Assembly (NCBI GenBank): GCA_004525275.1 | Contig: SPCO01000034.1 | Location: 1-10,229 of the forward strand | DNA length: 10,229 nt | Source: Thermomicrobiales bacterium | Lineage (GTDB): Bacteria > Chloroflexota > Limnocylindria > Limnocylindrales > CSP1-4 | Reading direction: 5' to 3' | Part shown: positions 1 through 6,072 of the stretch, one piece after another | How positions within the stretch are numbered: the stretch's first letter is position 1 | How the letters are laid out: each line of letters starts with the position of its first letter | Translations under genes and position numbers: made by a program | Notes under the pieces: model-generated | Databases searched by the model: none | What the model was told of the DNA's origin: nothing | The model's input: the letters and a program-made list of their open reading frames with translations, nothing else

Positions 1-88
1 AGATGTACGCCACGATCAAGACGACGACGACGATGATCATGAAGATCGGCAGCACGCCACCGCCGACGAAATTGATGATTTCAGACAC
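1..88 (-). CDS. Probable flotillin/SPFH-family membrane scaffold protein, N-terminal fragment
   Basis: Only the first 29 codons are present; the gene runs off the left edge. From a GTG at 88-86 the protein begins MSEIINFVGGG and then has one strongly hydrophobic stretch (about residues 12-29, rich in Ile and Val), which fits the N-terminal membrane anchor of bacterial flotillins. A good Shine-Dalgarno sequence, GGAGGAG at 105-99, lies 10 nt before the GTG and supports this start. The start lies within the end of the upstream NfeD-family gene (8 nt overlap, different frame), so the two are probably translated together. The flotillin call rests mostly on this context: NfeD-family and flotillin genes are commonly adjacent (yuaF-yuaG type operons), and flotillins organise membrane microdomains. 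No SPFH domain is visible in the window, so another single-pass protein remains possible. Confidence 0.55.
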   Translation of the reverse strand, partial: MSEIINFVGGGVLPIFMIIVVVVLIVAYI

Positions 89-614
89 GGTCGATCGTCT
101 CCTCCGAGTTCATTCCGACGATAAGCCCGTCGCCGGCGACGCCGATCACCCGGGTGGTGGTGCCGACGGCGATATCGATCGACGCGGTCGCACTGTACTG
201 GTGGGTCTGACCTTCCTTCTTGACCAGGACGGTCCCGTAGCGACCGGCCGGGATCCCGACCGAAACGAACGCCGTGTCACCGACCAGATCTCGTATCGAA
301 AAGGGCTCCTCGGCCTCCGACCGACGCAGGAGGCTAAACAGCCCGTAGGCGATGCCCATCCCGACGAGCCCGAAACCCGCGCCGACGACCGCGGCCTGTC
401 CGCCATGGATGTCCAGGACCTGGGTCGCGAATAGTCCTCCGACCCCGAACATCGAGATGAACGAGAGCAGCAACGGCATCAGCGAGACGCCGCCGATATC
501 GAAGTCGAAGATCGCGCCGAGGATGTCGTCGAGAAGCACGGTGATGAGGAGCAGGCCACCGCCAATCAGGGCGCAGACTACGAAGATGAGATCCTCGACC
601 GGGATGTCGATCAT
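81..614 (-). CDS. nfeD: NfeD-family membrane protein (short, YuaF-like form)
   Basis: A 177-residue membrane protein with three hydrophobic segments (about residues 8-28, 44-65 and 73-97). They are followed by a soluble C-terminal domain (about 107-168) with the alternating beta pattern and glycines of the NfeD OB-fold, including a run VGDTAFVSVG and a repeat-like VIGVAGDGLIVG near the end. It lacks the N-terminal ClpP-like protease domain of long NfeD proteins, so it matches the short class that pairs with flotillin in membrane microdomain organisation. The frame extends upstream to an ATG at 683, but that start has no ribosome-binding site and adds a charged, non-membrane leader. The ATG at 614 is preceded by GGAGA about 10 nt away and puts the first membrane helix near the N-terminus. 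It lies 112 bp downstream of the ftsB-like gene on the same strand and overlaps the downstream gene by 8 nt. Confidence 0.82.
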   Translation of the reverse strand: MIDIPVEDLIFVVCALIGGGLLLITVLLDDILGAIFDFDIGGVSLMPLLLSFISMFGVGGLFATQVLDIHGGQAAVVGAGFGLVGMGIAYGLFSLLRRSEAEEPFSIRDLVGDTAFVSVGIPAGRYGTVLVKKEGQTHQYSATASIDIAVGTTTRVIGVAGDGLIVGMNSEETIDRV

Positions 615-638
615 CGCTGGGCGTTCTCCGTCCGGGGA

Positions 639-652
639 CGACCGTACGGTCG
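639..652. repeat. 14-bp perfect palindrome upstream of nfeD
   Basis: CGACCGTACGGTCG is its own reverse complement and lies 25 bp before the nfeD start, between the ftsB-like gene and nfeD. It could be an operator for a dimeric regulator or a small hairpin in the nfeD leader. In GC-rich DNA of this length about one such palindrome is expected by chance, so its position is the only support. Confidence 0.3.
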
Positions 653-726
653 CCAAGTCCTGAAGGATAGCGGCCAAATCCATCCGCGGCGAGTGGAAAT
701 CCTGGGCGCGGCCGGATGCCCGGTGT

Positions 727-1248
727 CTAGTCGGCCGAACCGAACAGCAGCGTGAGCCAGCGCTCCATCGGGGTCATCGAGGTCGGCGCACCCAGTCGGG
801 CCGCCGCAGAGCCGGGCGCATCGGACGCCAGCGCTGGGGCGTCGGCGGCAAGACTGAACGGGATCTCCCGCGCTCCGCCGAGGCCATAGGCGCGGGCCTG
901 TTGCAGGACATATGGCTCACGCTGGATGTGGTAGAGCTCACGCTCCATCGCGGCGATCTCGGTGCTGCGCGTGGCATTGGACGCGATCATCTCCTGCGCT
1001 CGACTGGTCGCCGCTGAAGCCTCGCTGACCTGGCGCGCGAAGACCACGATGATCCACGCTGCGAGAAGCGCTCCCAGGATCATCGCCATCCGACGTCGGG
1101 TGATGCCGGCGATCGGCAGCGAGGCGAGGTCCGGTTCAGTGACTCGGAAGCCCAGCAGCGGGATGGCTCGCGGCGACGTCGCCGGCTCGGCCGCGTCTGG
1201 GGATCCATCGGGGTCGACGTTCGGCAACGAACGGGTCGGGCGAACCAT
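727..1248 (-). CDS. FtsB/DivIC-family septum formation initiator
   Basis: A 173-residue bitopic membrane protein. A long Pro/Asp-rich cytoplasmic tail (1-50) ends in three arginines (51-53). One transmembrane helix follows (about 54-70), then an Ala/Glu-rich stretch with coiled-coil character (about 72-110) and the family's closing motif, REPYVLQQARAYGLGGARE (110-128). A low-complexity Ala-rich extracytoplasmic tail ends in MERWLTLLFG. FtsB/DivIC proteins form the FtsQLB-type complex that activates septal wall synthesis. The open frame runs upstream to 1320, but the ATG at 1248 is preferred: a consensus -35 and a TAnnnT -10 place the predicted transcription start on that A, and no Shine-Dalgarno sequence is present, so the mRNA is probably leaderless. 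The gene is divergent from mrfA and may be cotranscribed with nfeD downstream. FtsL-like assignment cannot be excluded. Confidence 0.8.
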   Translation of the reverse strand: MVRPTRSLPNVDPDGSPDAAEPATSPRAIPLLGFRVTEPDLASLPIAGITRRRMAMILGALLAAWIIVVFARQVSEASAATSRAQEMIASNATRSTEIAAMERELYHIQREPYVLQQARAYGLGGAREIPFSLAADAPALASDAPGSAAARLGAPTSMTPMERWLTLLFGSAD

Positions 1249-1254
1249 TGCCGG

Positions 1255-1283
1255 AGGGTAGCTACGAGTGGATGGGGTGTCAA
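1255..1283 (-). promoter_or_regulatory. Sigma-70-type promoter for the ftsB-like gene (leaderless)
   Basis: On the minus strand a perfect TTGACA -35 box (1283-1278) is followed, after exactly 17 nt, by TACCCT (1260-1255), which keeps the key T, A and final T of a -10 box. Six bases (CCGGCA) then separate the -10 from the ATG at 1248, so initiation about 7 nt downstream falls on the start codon itself. There is no Shine-Dalgarno sequence before this ATG, which agrees with leaderless translation. Confidence 0.6.
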
Positions 1284-1295
1284 ATCGCCCGCACC

Positions 1296-1312
1296 TGACA
1301 GACGAGCTGTCA
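1296..1312. repeat. Inverted repeat TGACAG-N5-CTGTCA in the ftsB/mrfA divergent region
   Basis: Six-base perfect arms (1296-1301 and 1307-1312) flank the spacer ACGAG. The element lies between the divergent promoters: just upstream of the ftsB-gene -35 box (1283-1278) and about 20 bp before the candidate mrfA -10 box. The 11-bp centre-to-centre spacing suits a homodimeric regulator. It does not match the Bacillus-type or E. coli-type LexA box. It is an operator candidate only. Confidence 0.3.
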
Positions 1313-1330
1313 CAGCGCACGCGCAGCGTC

Positions 1331-1339
1331 TGATAGACT
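1331..1339 (+). promoter_or_regulatory. Candidate extended -10 promoter for mrfAB
   Basis: TGATAGACT contains a TG dinucleotide one base before TAGACT (1334-1339), an extended -10 arrangement that needs no strong -35 box, and none is seen at the usual distance. Initiation near 1346 would give a leader of about 32 nt, with a weak GAGG at 1369-1372 five bases before the ATG at 1378. An alternative is TATTGA at 1365-1370, which ends 7 nt before the ATG and would again give a leaderless mRNA. The sequence does not decide between them. Confidence 0.35.
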
Positions 1340-1377
1340 CGCGCCGTTTAGCACACCCGTTCGGTATTGAGGCTTCG

Positions 1378-3690
1378 ATGCGCACCTACGCTCCCGCCGC
1401 ACCCGATGATGTTCTCGCGACCTTGCTTGCCGAACCGTCGCTCGCCCGGGGGGTGCTTCACCACGAAGTCCTGCCCGCTCAGTCGGCGGTCCATGGCACG
1501 TTCCCAGCGTGGCTCGACGCTCGGATCGTGGCCGGTCTTGCCGGTCGAGGCATCGCGCGACCGTATCTTCACCAGGCCGCCGCGATAGAGGCGATCCACA
1601 ACGGCGAGGATGTCGTGGTCGTGACGCCTACGGCATCGGGCAAGAGTCTCTGCTACAGCCTGCCGATCCTCCAGGCGCTCGCCGACGATCCCGCCGCCAG
1701 GGCGCTCCTGTTGTTCCCCACCAAAGCCCTCGGTCAGGACCAGGTCACAGAGTTATCCGAGCTCGCGGCGGCCAGCGGCCTGACGGTCTCGGCCTCGACC
1801 TACGACGGCGATACGCCGGCGCCCATGCGGTCCGCGGTGCGCAGTGCCGGCCAGGTCGTCGTGACCAATCCGGACATGCTCCACGCTGCGATCCTTCCGC
1901 ATCACACGAAATGGTTCCAGCTGTTCGAGCAACTTCGCTACATCGTCATCGACGAGTTGCATACGTATCGGGGCGTCTTCGGCGGACACGTCGCGAACGT
2001 CCTGCGTCGGCTGCTCCGCATCTGCGCTCACTACGGAAGCAAACCGATCATCGTGTGTTGCTCGGCCACGATCGGCAACCCGGCGGAACTGGCACGGTCG
2101 TTGACCGGGCGACCCGCGACGGTCGTCGATCGGAGCGGGGCACCGACCGGCGAGCGACACGTGCTGTTGGTCGACCCTCCCATCCTGGACCCGGCAAGCG
2201 GCGCTCGTGGTTCGTCGGTCACGCTTGCCCAGCGCTGGGCCCTGCCGTTCTTGCGGGCCGGTCGGCAAACGATCGTGTTCGGCCGATCGCGGGTGGCCGT
2301 GGAGCTCCTCCTCAGCGGGTTGCGCGAAGCGCTGCGCGAACACCACGGACCGCGCACCCGCGTTCGGGGCTACCGCGGTGGCTACCTGCCGACGGAGCGA
2401 CGAGCCATCGAACGCGGCCTGCGGGACGGGGAGATCCTTGGCGTGGTCGCAACGAATGCGCTCGAGCTGGGCGTGGATATCGGGCGTCTCGACGTGGCCA
2501 TCGTCGCCGGCTACCCCGGGTCGATCGCCGCAACCTGGCAACAATTCGGTCGCGCTGGGCGCCGAGCCGGGACGAGCGTCGCCGTGCTGATCGCATCTGG
2601 AGCGCCGGTCGACCAGTACGTGGCCCACCACCCGGAGTTCCTCCTTGAAGGGACTCCGGAGGAGGCCCGCGTCGATCCGGACAACCTGCACGTCCTGCTC
2701 GCCCACATTCGCGCCGCCGCCTTTGAGTTGCCCTTCGACCCTGGCGACCGATTCGGACCCGGGGCGGTGGACGACCTGCTCGCCTTCCTCGGTGAGGAGG
2801 GCCATGTTCGCCAGGCGGGTGATGGCCGCTGGTACTGGTCAAGCGAGAACTTCCCAGCCTCGGAGATCTCGTTGCGGACGGCCGCCCAGGAAAACGTCGT
2901 GATCATCGACACGACCCCGGATCGCCCGAAGGTCATCGGCGAGGTCGACCTGTTCGCGGCCCAGACGCTCGTCCACGAAGACGCCATCTACCTCCACGAA
3001 TCCATCCAATTCCACGTGGATCGTCTCGACTGGGACGAGCGCAAGGCGTATGTCAGGCGGGTGGACGTCGACCACTACACGCAGGCGGACCGGGCGATCA
3101 CCCTGAAGCCGCTCGAAGTGTTTGCCAGCGCGCCGACGGTCGGCGGTCGGCGGTTGCATGGCGAGGTCATGGTCGCGAGCCTGGCGACGATCTACAAGAA
3201 GCTCAAGTTCGTGACCAACGAGAACCTCGGCTGGGGTCGGATCCATCTCCCAGAGATCGAACTCCAGACGACGGCCTATTGGCTGACCGCGGACGAGGCG
3301 CGGGGCGCGTGGCGCCGGAGTGACCTGGACATCGCCTTGATCGGCGTCGGTCGAGCGATCCAGACCGTCGCGAGCGTTCTGCTGATGGTCGATCCGCGCG
3401 ACCTGGGTCTCGTCAGCCAGGTTCGATCGCCGCACTCGGAGCAACCCACGATCTACCTGTACGAGTCCGTCCCTGGCGGGATCGGCCTCGCTGAACGTCT
3501 GTGGGAACGTCATTCCGACCTCGTCGCCGCGGCGGCCGATCTGATCGACACGTGCAGTTGCGATGCCGGTTGCCCGGCTTGTACCGGCCCAAGACTCGAG
3601 CCGGATATCGACGCCCGGACCTTGGCATTGCGTCTTTTATCCGAGCTCGGTGCGCCGGTCGCCGGGGCAGCCGCCGGAGGACGCCGGTGA
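1378..3690 (+). CDS. mrfA: MrfA/YprA-type DExH helicase with C-terminal DUF1998 zinc domain
   Basis: A 770-residue superfamily 2 helicase. Visible motifs in order are: RPYLHQ (61-66, Q-motif-like), Walker A TPTASGKS (83-90), LLLFPTKAL (110-118, Ia), TNPDMLH (163-169, Ib), IDELHTYRG (191-199, motif II as DELH), CSATIGNP (228-235, III), IVFGRSRVA (299-307, IV), VVATNALELGVDIG (356-369, V) and QQFGRAGRR (388-396, VI). The C-terminal DUF1998 domain ends in a Cys quartet, C726, C728, C732 and C735 (CSCDAGCPAC), expected to bind zinc. In B. subtilis MrfA is a DNA-translocating helicase that works with MrfB in a UvrA-independent route of mitomycin C repair. Length and motif set are complete, so it should be active. 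It heads an operon: its TGA overlaps the GTG of mrfB. The ATG at 1378 follows the divergent promoter region and a weak GAGG. Confidence 0.92.
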   Translation: MRTYAPAAPDDVLATLLAEPSLARGVLHHEVLPAQSAVHGTFPAWLDARIVAGLAGRGIARPYLHQAAAIEAIHNGEDVVVVTPTASGKSLCYSLPILQALADDPAARALLLFPTKALGQDQVTELSELAAASGLTVSASTYDGDTPAPMRSAVRSAGQVVVTNPDMLHAAILPHHTKWFQLFEQLRYIVIDELHTYRGVFGGHVANVLRRLLRICAHYGSKPIIVCCSATIGNPAELARSLTGRPATVVDRSGAPTGERHVLLVDPPILDPASGARGSSVTLAQRWALPFLRAGRQTIVFGRSRVAVELLLSGLREALREHHGPRTRVRGYRGGYLPTERRAIERGLRDGEILGVVATNALELGVDIGRLDVAIVAGYPGSIAATWQQFGRAGRRAGTSVAVLIASGAPVDQYVAHHPEFLLEGTPEEARVDPDNLHVLLAHIRAAAFELPFDPGDRFGPGAVDDLLAFLGEEGHVRQAGDGRWYWSSENFPASEISLRTAAQENVVIIDTTPDRPKVIGEVDLFAAQTLVHEDAIYLHESIQFHVDRLDWDERKAYVRRVDVDHYTQADRAITLKPLEVFASAPTVGGRRLHGEVMVASLATIYKKLKFVTNENLGWGRIHLPEIELQTTAYWLTADEARGAWRRSDLDIALIGVGRAIQTVASVLLMVDPRDLGLVSQVRSPHSEQPTIYLYESVPGGIGLAERLWERHSDLVAAAADLIDTCSCDAGCPACTGPRLEPDIDARTLALRLLSELGAPVAGAAAGGRR
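3676..3680 (+). promoter_or_regulatory. Ribosome-binding site fixing the mrfB GTG start
   Basis: GGAGG lies inside the last codons of mrfA, 6 nt before the GTG at 3687. It decides in favour of this start over the earlier in-frame ATG at 3501, which would put 62 extra Arg-rich residues inside the mrfA coding region. Confidence 0.75.
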
Positions 3691-5132
3691 TCGTGTCGAC
3701 ACGGGACCTGTCGGGCCGCCTCGAGCGGTATCGAGCTTCGATCGGGTCACCGACGACTTCGGGCCTGCCCCAGCCGACTGCGCCCGCTGGTGCCAGGGCG
3801 AGTGACCTGGCCGATCGCCTGGCGGTCGCCCTCGATGGTGAGGTCACGAGCAGCGCGGAAGGATCGATCGTCCGTTGCGAAGGGATCTCTCGTCGCCTGG
3901 ACGTCGATCGAGCTCGATTGGCCACACTGCCCGGCCAGCCGGCGGCGGACATCCCGCTGGTCTTCCTCGACACGGAAACGACTGGACTGGCGACCGCCGC
4001 GGGCACGATCGCGTTCCTTATCGGCCTCGGCTGGTGGGAGGCGGACCGCTTCCGTCAGGTCCAGTTGCTGCTCCCCGACCAGGGCGAGGAGCGGGCGTTG
4101 CTGACTGCGCTCGAGGCGACGATCCCGGCCCACAGCTGGTTGGTCACCTACAACGGGCGCAGCTTCGACTGGCCGCTCATCGTCGCGCGCTATCGCATGG
4201 CGAGACGGCCGCCGCCGATCCACGCTGGCCATCTGGATCTGCTGCCGATCGTCCGGCGACTCTTTCGCCACCGTATGCCGGATGCGCGTCTCCAAACTGC
4301 GGAAGCGGAGCTGCTCGGCCTGCGCCGGATCGGCGATGTCGGCGGCTGGGAGATCCCGGGCCGGTACCTGGAGTTCCTGCGCGGCGGATCCGCCGCAGGC
4401 CTGGTCGAGGTGGTCCGACATAACGACCAGGACGTCCGTTCGATGGCCCAGCTGCTGGCCCACCTGGCCGATGGTCTGGCGGATCCTGACCAGCGGCTCA
4501 CCGCGCCGCCGGGCGACCTCGCCGGACTGTCTCGGGCCTACGCCCGCGAACACCGATTGCGAGAAGCCCTGGCCTGCCTGAATGCTGCAAGCGACCGTCC
4601 CCTGGGGAACGAGGCGAGTTCGCGGGTCGTCCTTCCCCCAGGCTCTCCGCCACCGGTCTCGACGACGGACGATGCACCCTGGTGGTCTCCCCGTCGTCCG
4701 GCCGATTTCGGCGGCCGCGCGAACGGTGGTGCCGGCATCCGGTCGCCAGGCCATTCGAGACTGGATGCTGTCTGGACCGACGAGCGGATCGCGATCGATC
4801 GGGCCCATATCCTGCGTCGCCTCGGACGACCGGCCGAAGCCGCGCGGATCTGGGAGGGACTGGCCGCCGGCCCGGGGCGTACGGCGATCCAAGCGACCAT
4901 CGAACTTGCAAAGATCCACGAACACCGCCTTCGAGACCGACCGACCGCGCTGGCCGTAGCCCTGAGAGGTCTGGATCTACTCGAGCGACGCCGTCGGATG
5001 GGTCGCTACGAACCCACACTGGAGGCCGACCTGCGGCGAAGGGTGAGCCGCCTGTCGAGATCGCCGGCGCGCGCCACCCCGGCGCGTATACCCGGTCAGG
5101 TCTCGCCAGGGCGCCCTGGATCTCGGGCCTGA
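3687..5132 (+). CDS. mrfB: MrfB/YprB-type DEDD exonuclease with C-terminal helical (TPR-like) region
   Basis: A 481-residue protein. After an N-terminal region of about 88 residues comes an RNase H-like exonuclease domain (about 89-262): VFLDTETTG (92-100) gives acidic residues D95 and E97, YNGRSFDWPL (155-164) gives D161, and HNDQDV (245-250) gives H245 and D249. This is the full metal-binding and catalytic set of the DEDD family in the YprB/RNase_H_2 group. A Pro/Gly-rich, probably disordered linker (about 305-362) leads to an Ala/Arg-rich helical region (about 363-458) resembling tetratricopeptide repeats, as in B. subtilis YprB; a basic Pro-rich tail follows. MrfB is the nuclease partner of MrfA in repair of mitomycin-type lesions. 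The GTG start overlaps the mrfA stop as GTGA and has a good RBS. Its last 37 nt overlap the convergent PfkB-family gene. Confidence 0.88.
   Translation: MIVSTRDLSGRLERYRASIGSPTTSGLPQPTAPAGARASDLADRLAVALDGEVTSSAEGSIVRCEGISRRLDVDRARLATLPGQPAADIPLVFLDTETTGLATAAGTIAFLIGLGWWEADRFRQVQLLLPDQGEERALLTALEATIPAHSWLVTYNGRSFDWPLIVARYRMARRPPPIHAGHLDLLPIVRRLFRHRMPDARLQTAEAELLGLRRIGDVGGWEIPGRYLEFLRGGSAAGLVEVVRHNDQDVRSMAQLLAHLADGLADPDQRLTAPPGDLAGLSRAYAREHRLREALACLNAASDRPLGNEASSRVVLPPGSPPPVSTTDDAPWWSPRRPADFGGRANGGAGIRSPGHSRLDAVWTDERIAIDRAHILRRLGRPAEAARIWEGLAAGPGRTAIQATIELAKIHEHRLRDRPTALAVALRGLDLLERRRRMGRYEPTLEADLRRRVSRLSRSPARATPARIPGQVSPGRPGSRA
5070..5086. other. GC-rich hairpin at the mrfB/pfkB convergent overlap
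   Basis: CGCGCC, loop ACCCC, GGCGCG forms a perfect 6-bp stem (a G-U pair can extend it). It begins about 10 nt beyond the stop codon of the minus-strand sugar kinase gene, inside the 3' end of mrfB. Neither strand has a following U-tract, so it is not a canonical intrinsic terminator. It might slow polymerase or protect the 3' end of the kinase mRNA, or be chance in GC-rich DNA. Confidence 0.25.
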
Positions 5133-6022
5133 CGCTCGACAACGGCCGCCCAGATCGGGACCGCAGCCAACCCCGGACCCTCAACGACGAGCGATCCCGC
5201 CGCCGCGGCAAAGGGCAGGTTCGGTTCGCGCTCAGAGGAGGTACCGCCGGCAAGCTGCGGCCGCAGGACGGACGCGAGCAGCGCCGCAAGAAATGTGTCT
5301 CCGGCTCCGGTCGGATCGACTTCCACGTCGGCCCCCGTCGGGCGGTAGCGTATCTCGCGGCCCAGGCCGACCCGACCGACACGCATGAGGCCGCCTCCGA
5401 TCCGGCCCTCCGTGATGAGCAGGTCGGCTCCCGGCTTGAGGAAGGCGGCGAGGTCGGACGCGCTCAGCTCGGACCTGACATCGGTCCGACTGACGCCGAC
5501 AAGGTCAGCCCGGCGGAGGAGCCTGGACGGCTCCGGCGGTCGGCGCGTGACCACCTGGCCCGCGCTGAGGTTGCGGAGCATCCCCTGCCAGCCGACCGCC
5601 AGATAGGCGCCATCGGGGACGACCGCGGCCCACGAGTCGCTGACCTCGCCGGCGACCGGCACGATCGACCAGCCGGCCGACGCGAGCCAGCTCGGTTCGA
5701 TGGCCGGCAGATCGAGTGGGCGGCCGACCGCGTGACAGACCTGGACCCGGCCATCCGGCGTCTCGTAATTCTCGAAGACGGGTGCTTCCTCCAGCCTGAT
5801 GACCTTGAGGTCGACACCCGACGCTCGAAGGAGATCGAGTTCCGGCGAATCCACCATCGCATCGTCGGCACCGACGAAGGCCGCCGTCCGGAGCCCGAGT
5901 CGAGCGGTCGCCAGCGCGGCGTACGCGACGCCGCCACCAAGTCGCCAACCGCGGGGGTCATCTGGGGCGATGTCCCGGCTGGCTGAACCAACGTGCACGA
6001 CGTCGATGGCAGATCTGGTCAT
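5096..6022 (-). CDS. PfkB/ribokinase-family carbohydrate kinase
   Basis: A 308-residue protein, the usual length for the family. The N-terminal signature is visible as LGGGVAYAALATARLG (28-43), forming part of the sugar pocket. The C-terminal signature DPTGAGDTFLAALLAS (236-251) contains the GAGD anion hole with D242 as expected catalytic base. These enzymes phosphorylate sugars or nucleosides with ATP in the cytoplasm. The substrate cannot be read from the sequence; FENYETPDGRVQ (83-94) and VPVAGEV (121-127) recall plant inositol kinase-like PfkB proteins, a weak hint. The ATG at 6022 is chosen because it begins close to the first beta strand; AGGGAGG lies before it but only 2 nt away, so the in-frame GTG at 6034 is a real alternative. 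It is divergent from the acidic-protein gene, convergent with mrfB, and its 3' end overlaps mrfB by 37 nt. Confidence 0.85.
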   Translation of the reverse strand: MTRSAIDVVHVGSASRDIAPDDPRGWRLGGGVAYAALATARLGLRTAAFVGADDAMVDSPELDLLRASGVDLKVIRLEEAPVFENYETPDGRVQVCHAVGRPLDLPAIEPSWLASAGWSIVPVAGEVSDSWAAVVPDGAYLAVGWQGMLRNLSAGQVVTRRPPEPSRLLRRADLVGVSRTDVRSELSASDLAAFLKPGADLLITEGRIGGGLMRVGRVGLGREIRYRPTGADVEVDPTGAGDTFLAALLASVLRPQLAGGTSSEREPNLPFAAAAGSLVVEGPGLAAVPIWAAVVERQARDPGRPGET

Positions 6023-6059
6023 CGCCTCCCTCACCGCCGGACGACATCCGGGCCGGCCG

Positions 6060-6065
6060 TATACT
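6060..6065 (+). promoter_or_regulatory. -10 box for the acidic-protein gene, probably leaderless; possibly shared with the divergent kinase
   Basis: TATACT matches five of six consensus -10 positions and ends 7 nt before the ATG at 6073, so transcription should start on or next to the start codon. No Shine-Dalgarno sequence fits in the space. No convincing -35 is seen. The GTATAC core is symmetric, and on the minus strand reads TATACG (6063-6058), which could serve the divergent kinase gene with a leader of about 29 nt to the ATG at 6022. Confidence 0.5.
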
Positions 6066-6072
6066 GTCGACC

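Noticed and set aside
21..40. Short ACG/ACGATG tandem triplets suggesting a microsatellite
   Set aside because: On the minus strand these are valine and isoleucine codons of the predicted flotillin membrane anchor.
684..726. Possible intrinsic terminator after the ftsB-like gene
   Set aside because: Only a 4-bp CCGG self-complementary stem and no U-tract are present, so read-through into nfeD is as likely.
3501..3686. Upstream extension of mrfB to the ATG at 3501
   Set aside because: The extra 62 residues are Arg-rich and lie wholly inside the mrfA Cys-quartet region; the GTG at 3687 has a GGAGG and overlaps the mrfA stop.
3747..4925. Long open frame on the minus strand (392 codons) opposite mrfB
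   Set aside because: Composition is Arg/Gln/Asp-rich with no domain pattern, while the opposite strand carries the full DEDD nuclease motifs.
4682..5986. Plus-strand frame of 434 codons across mrfB and the kinase
   Set aside because: It crosses the convergent junction in a different frame from both genes and shows only low-complexity Arg/Asp/Pro sequence.
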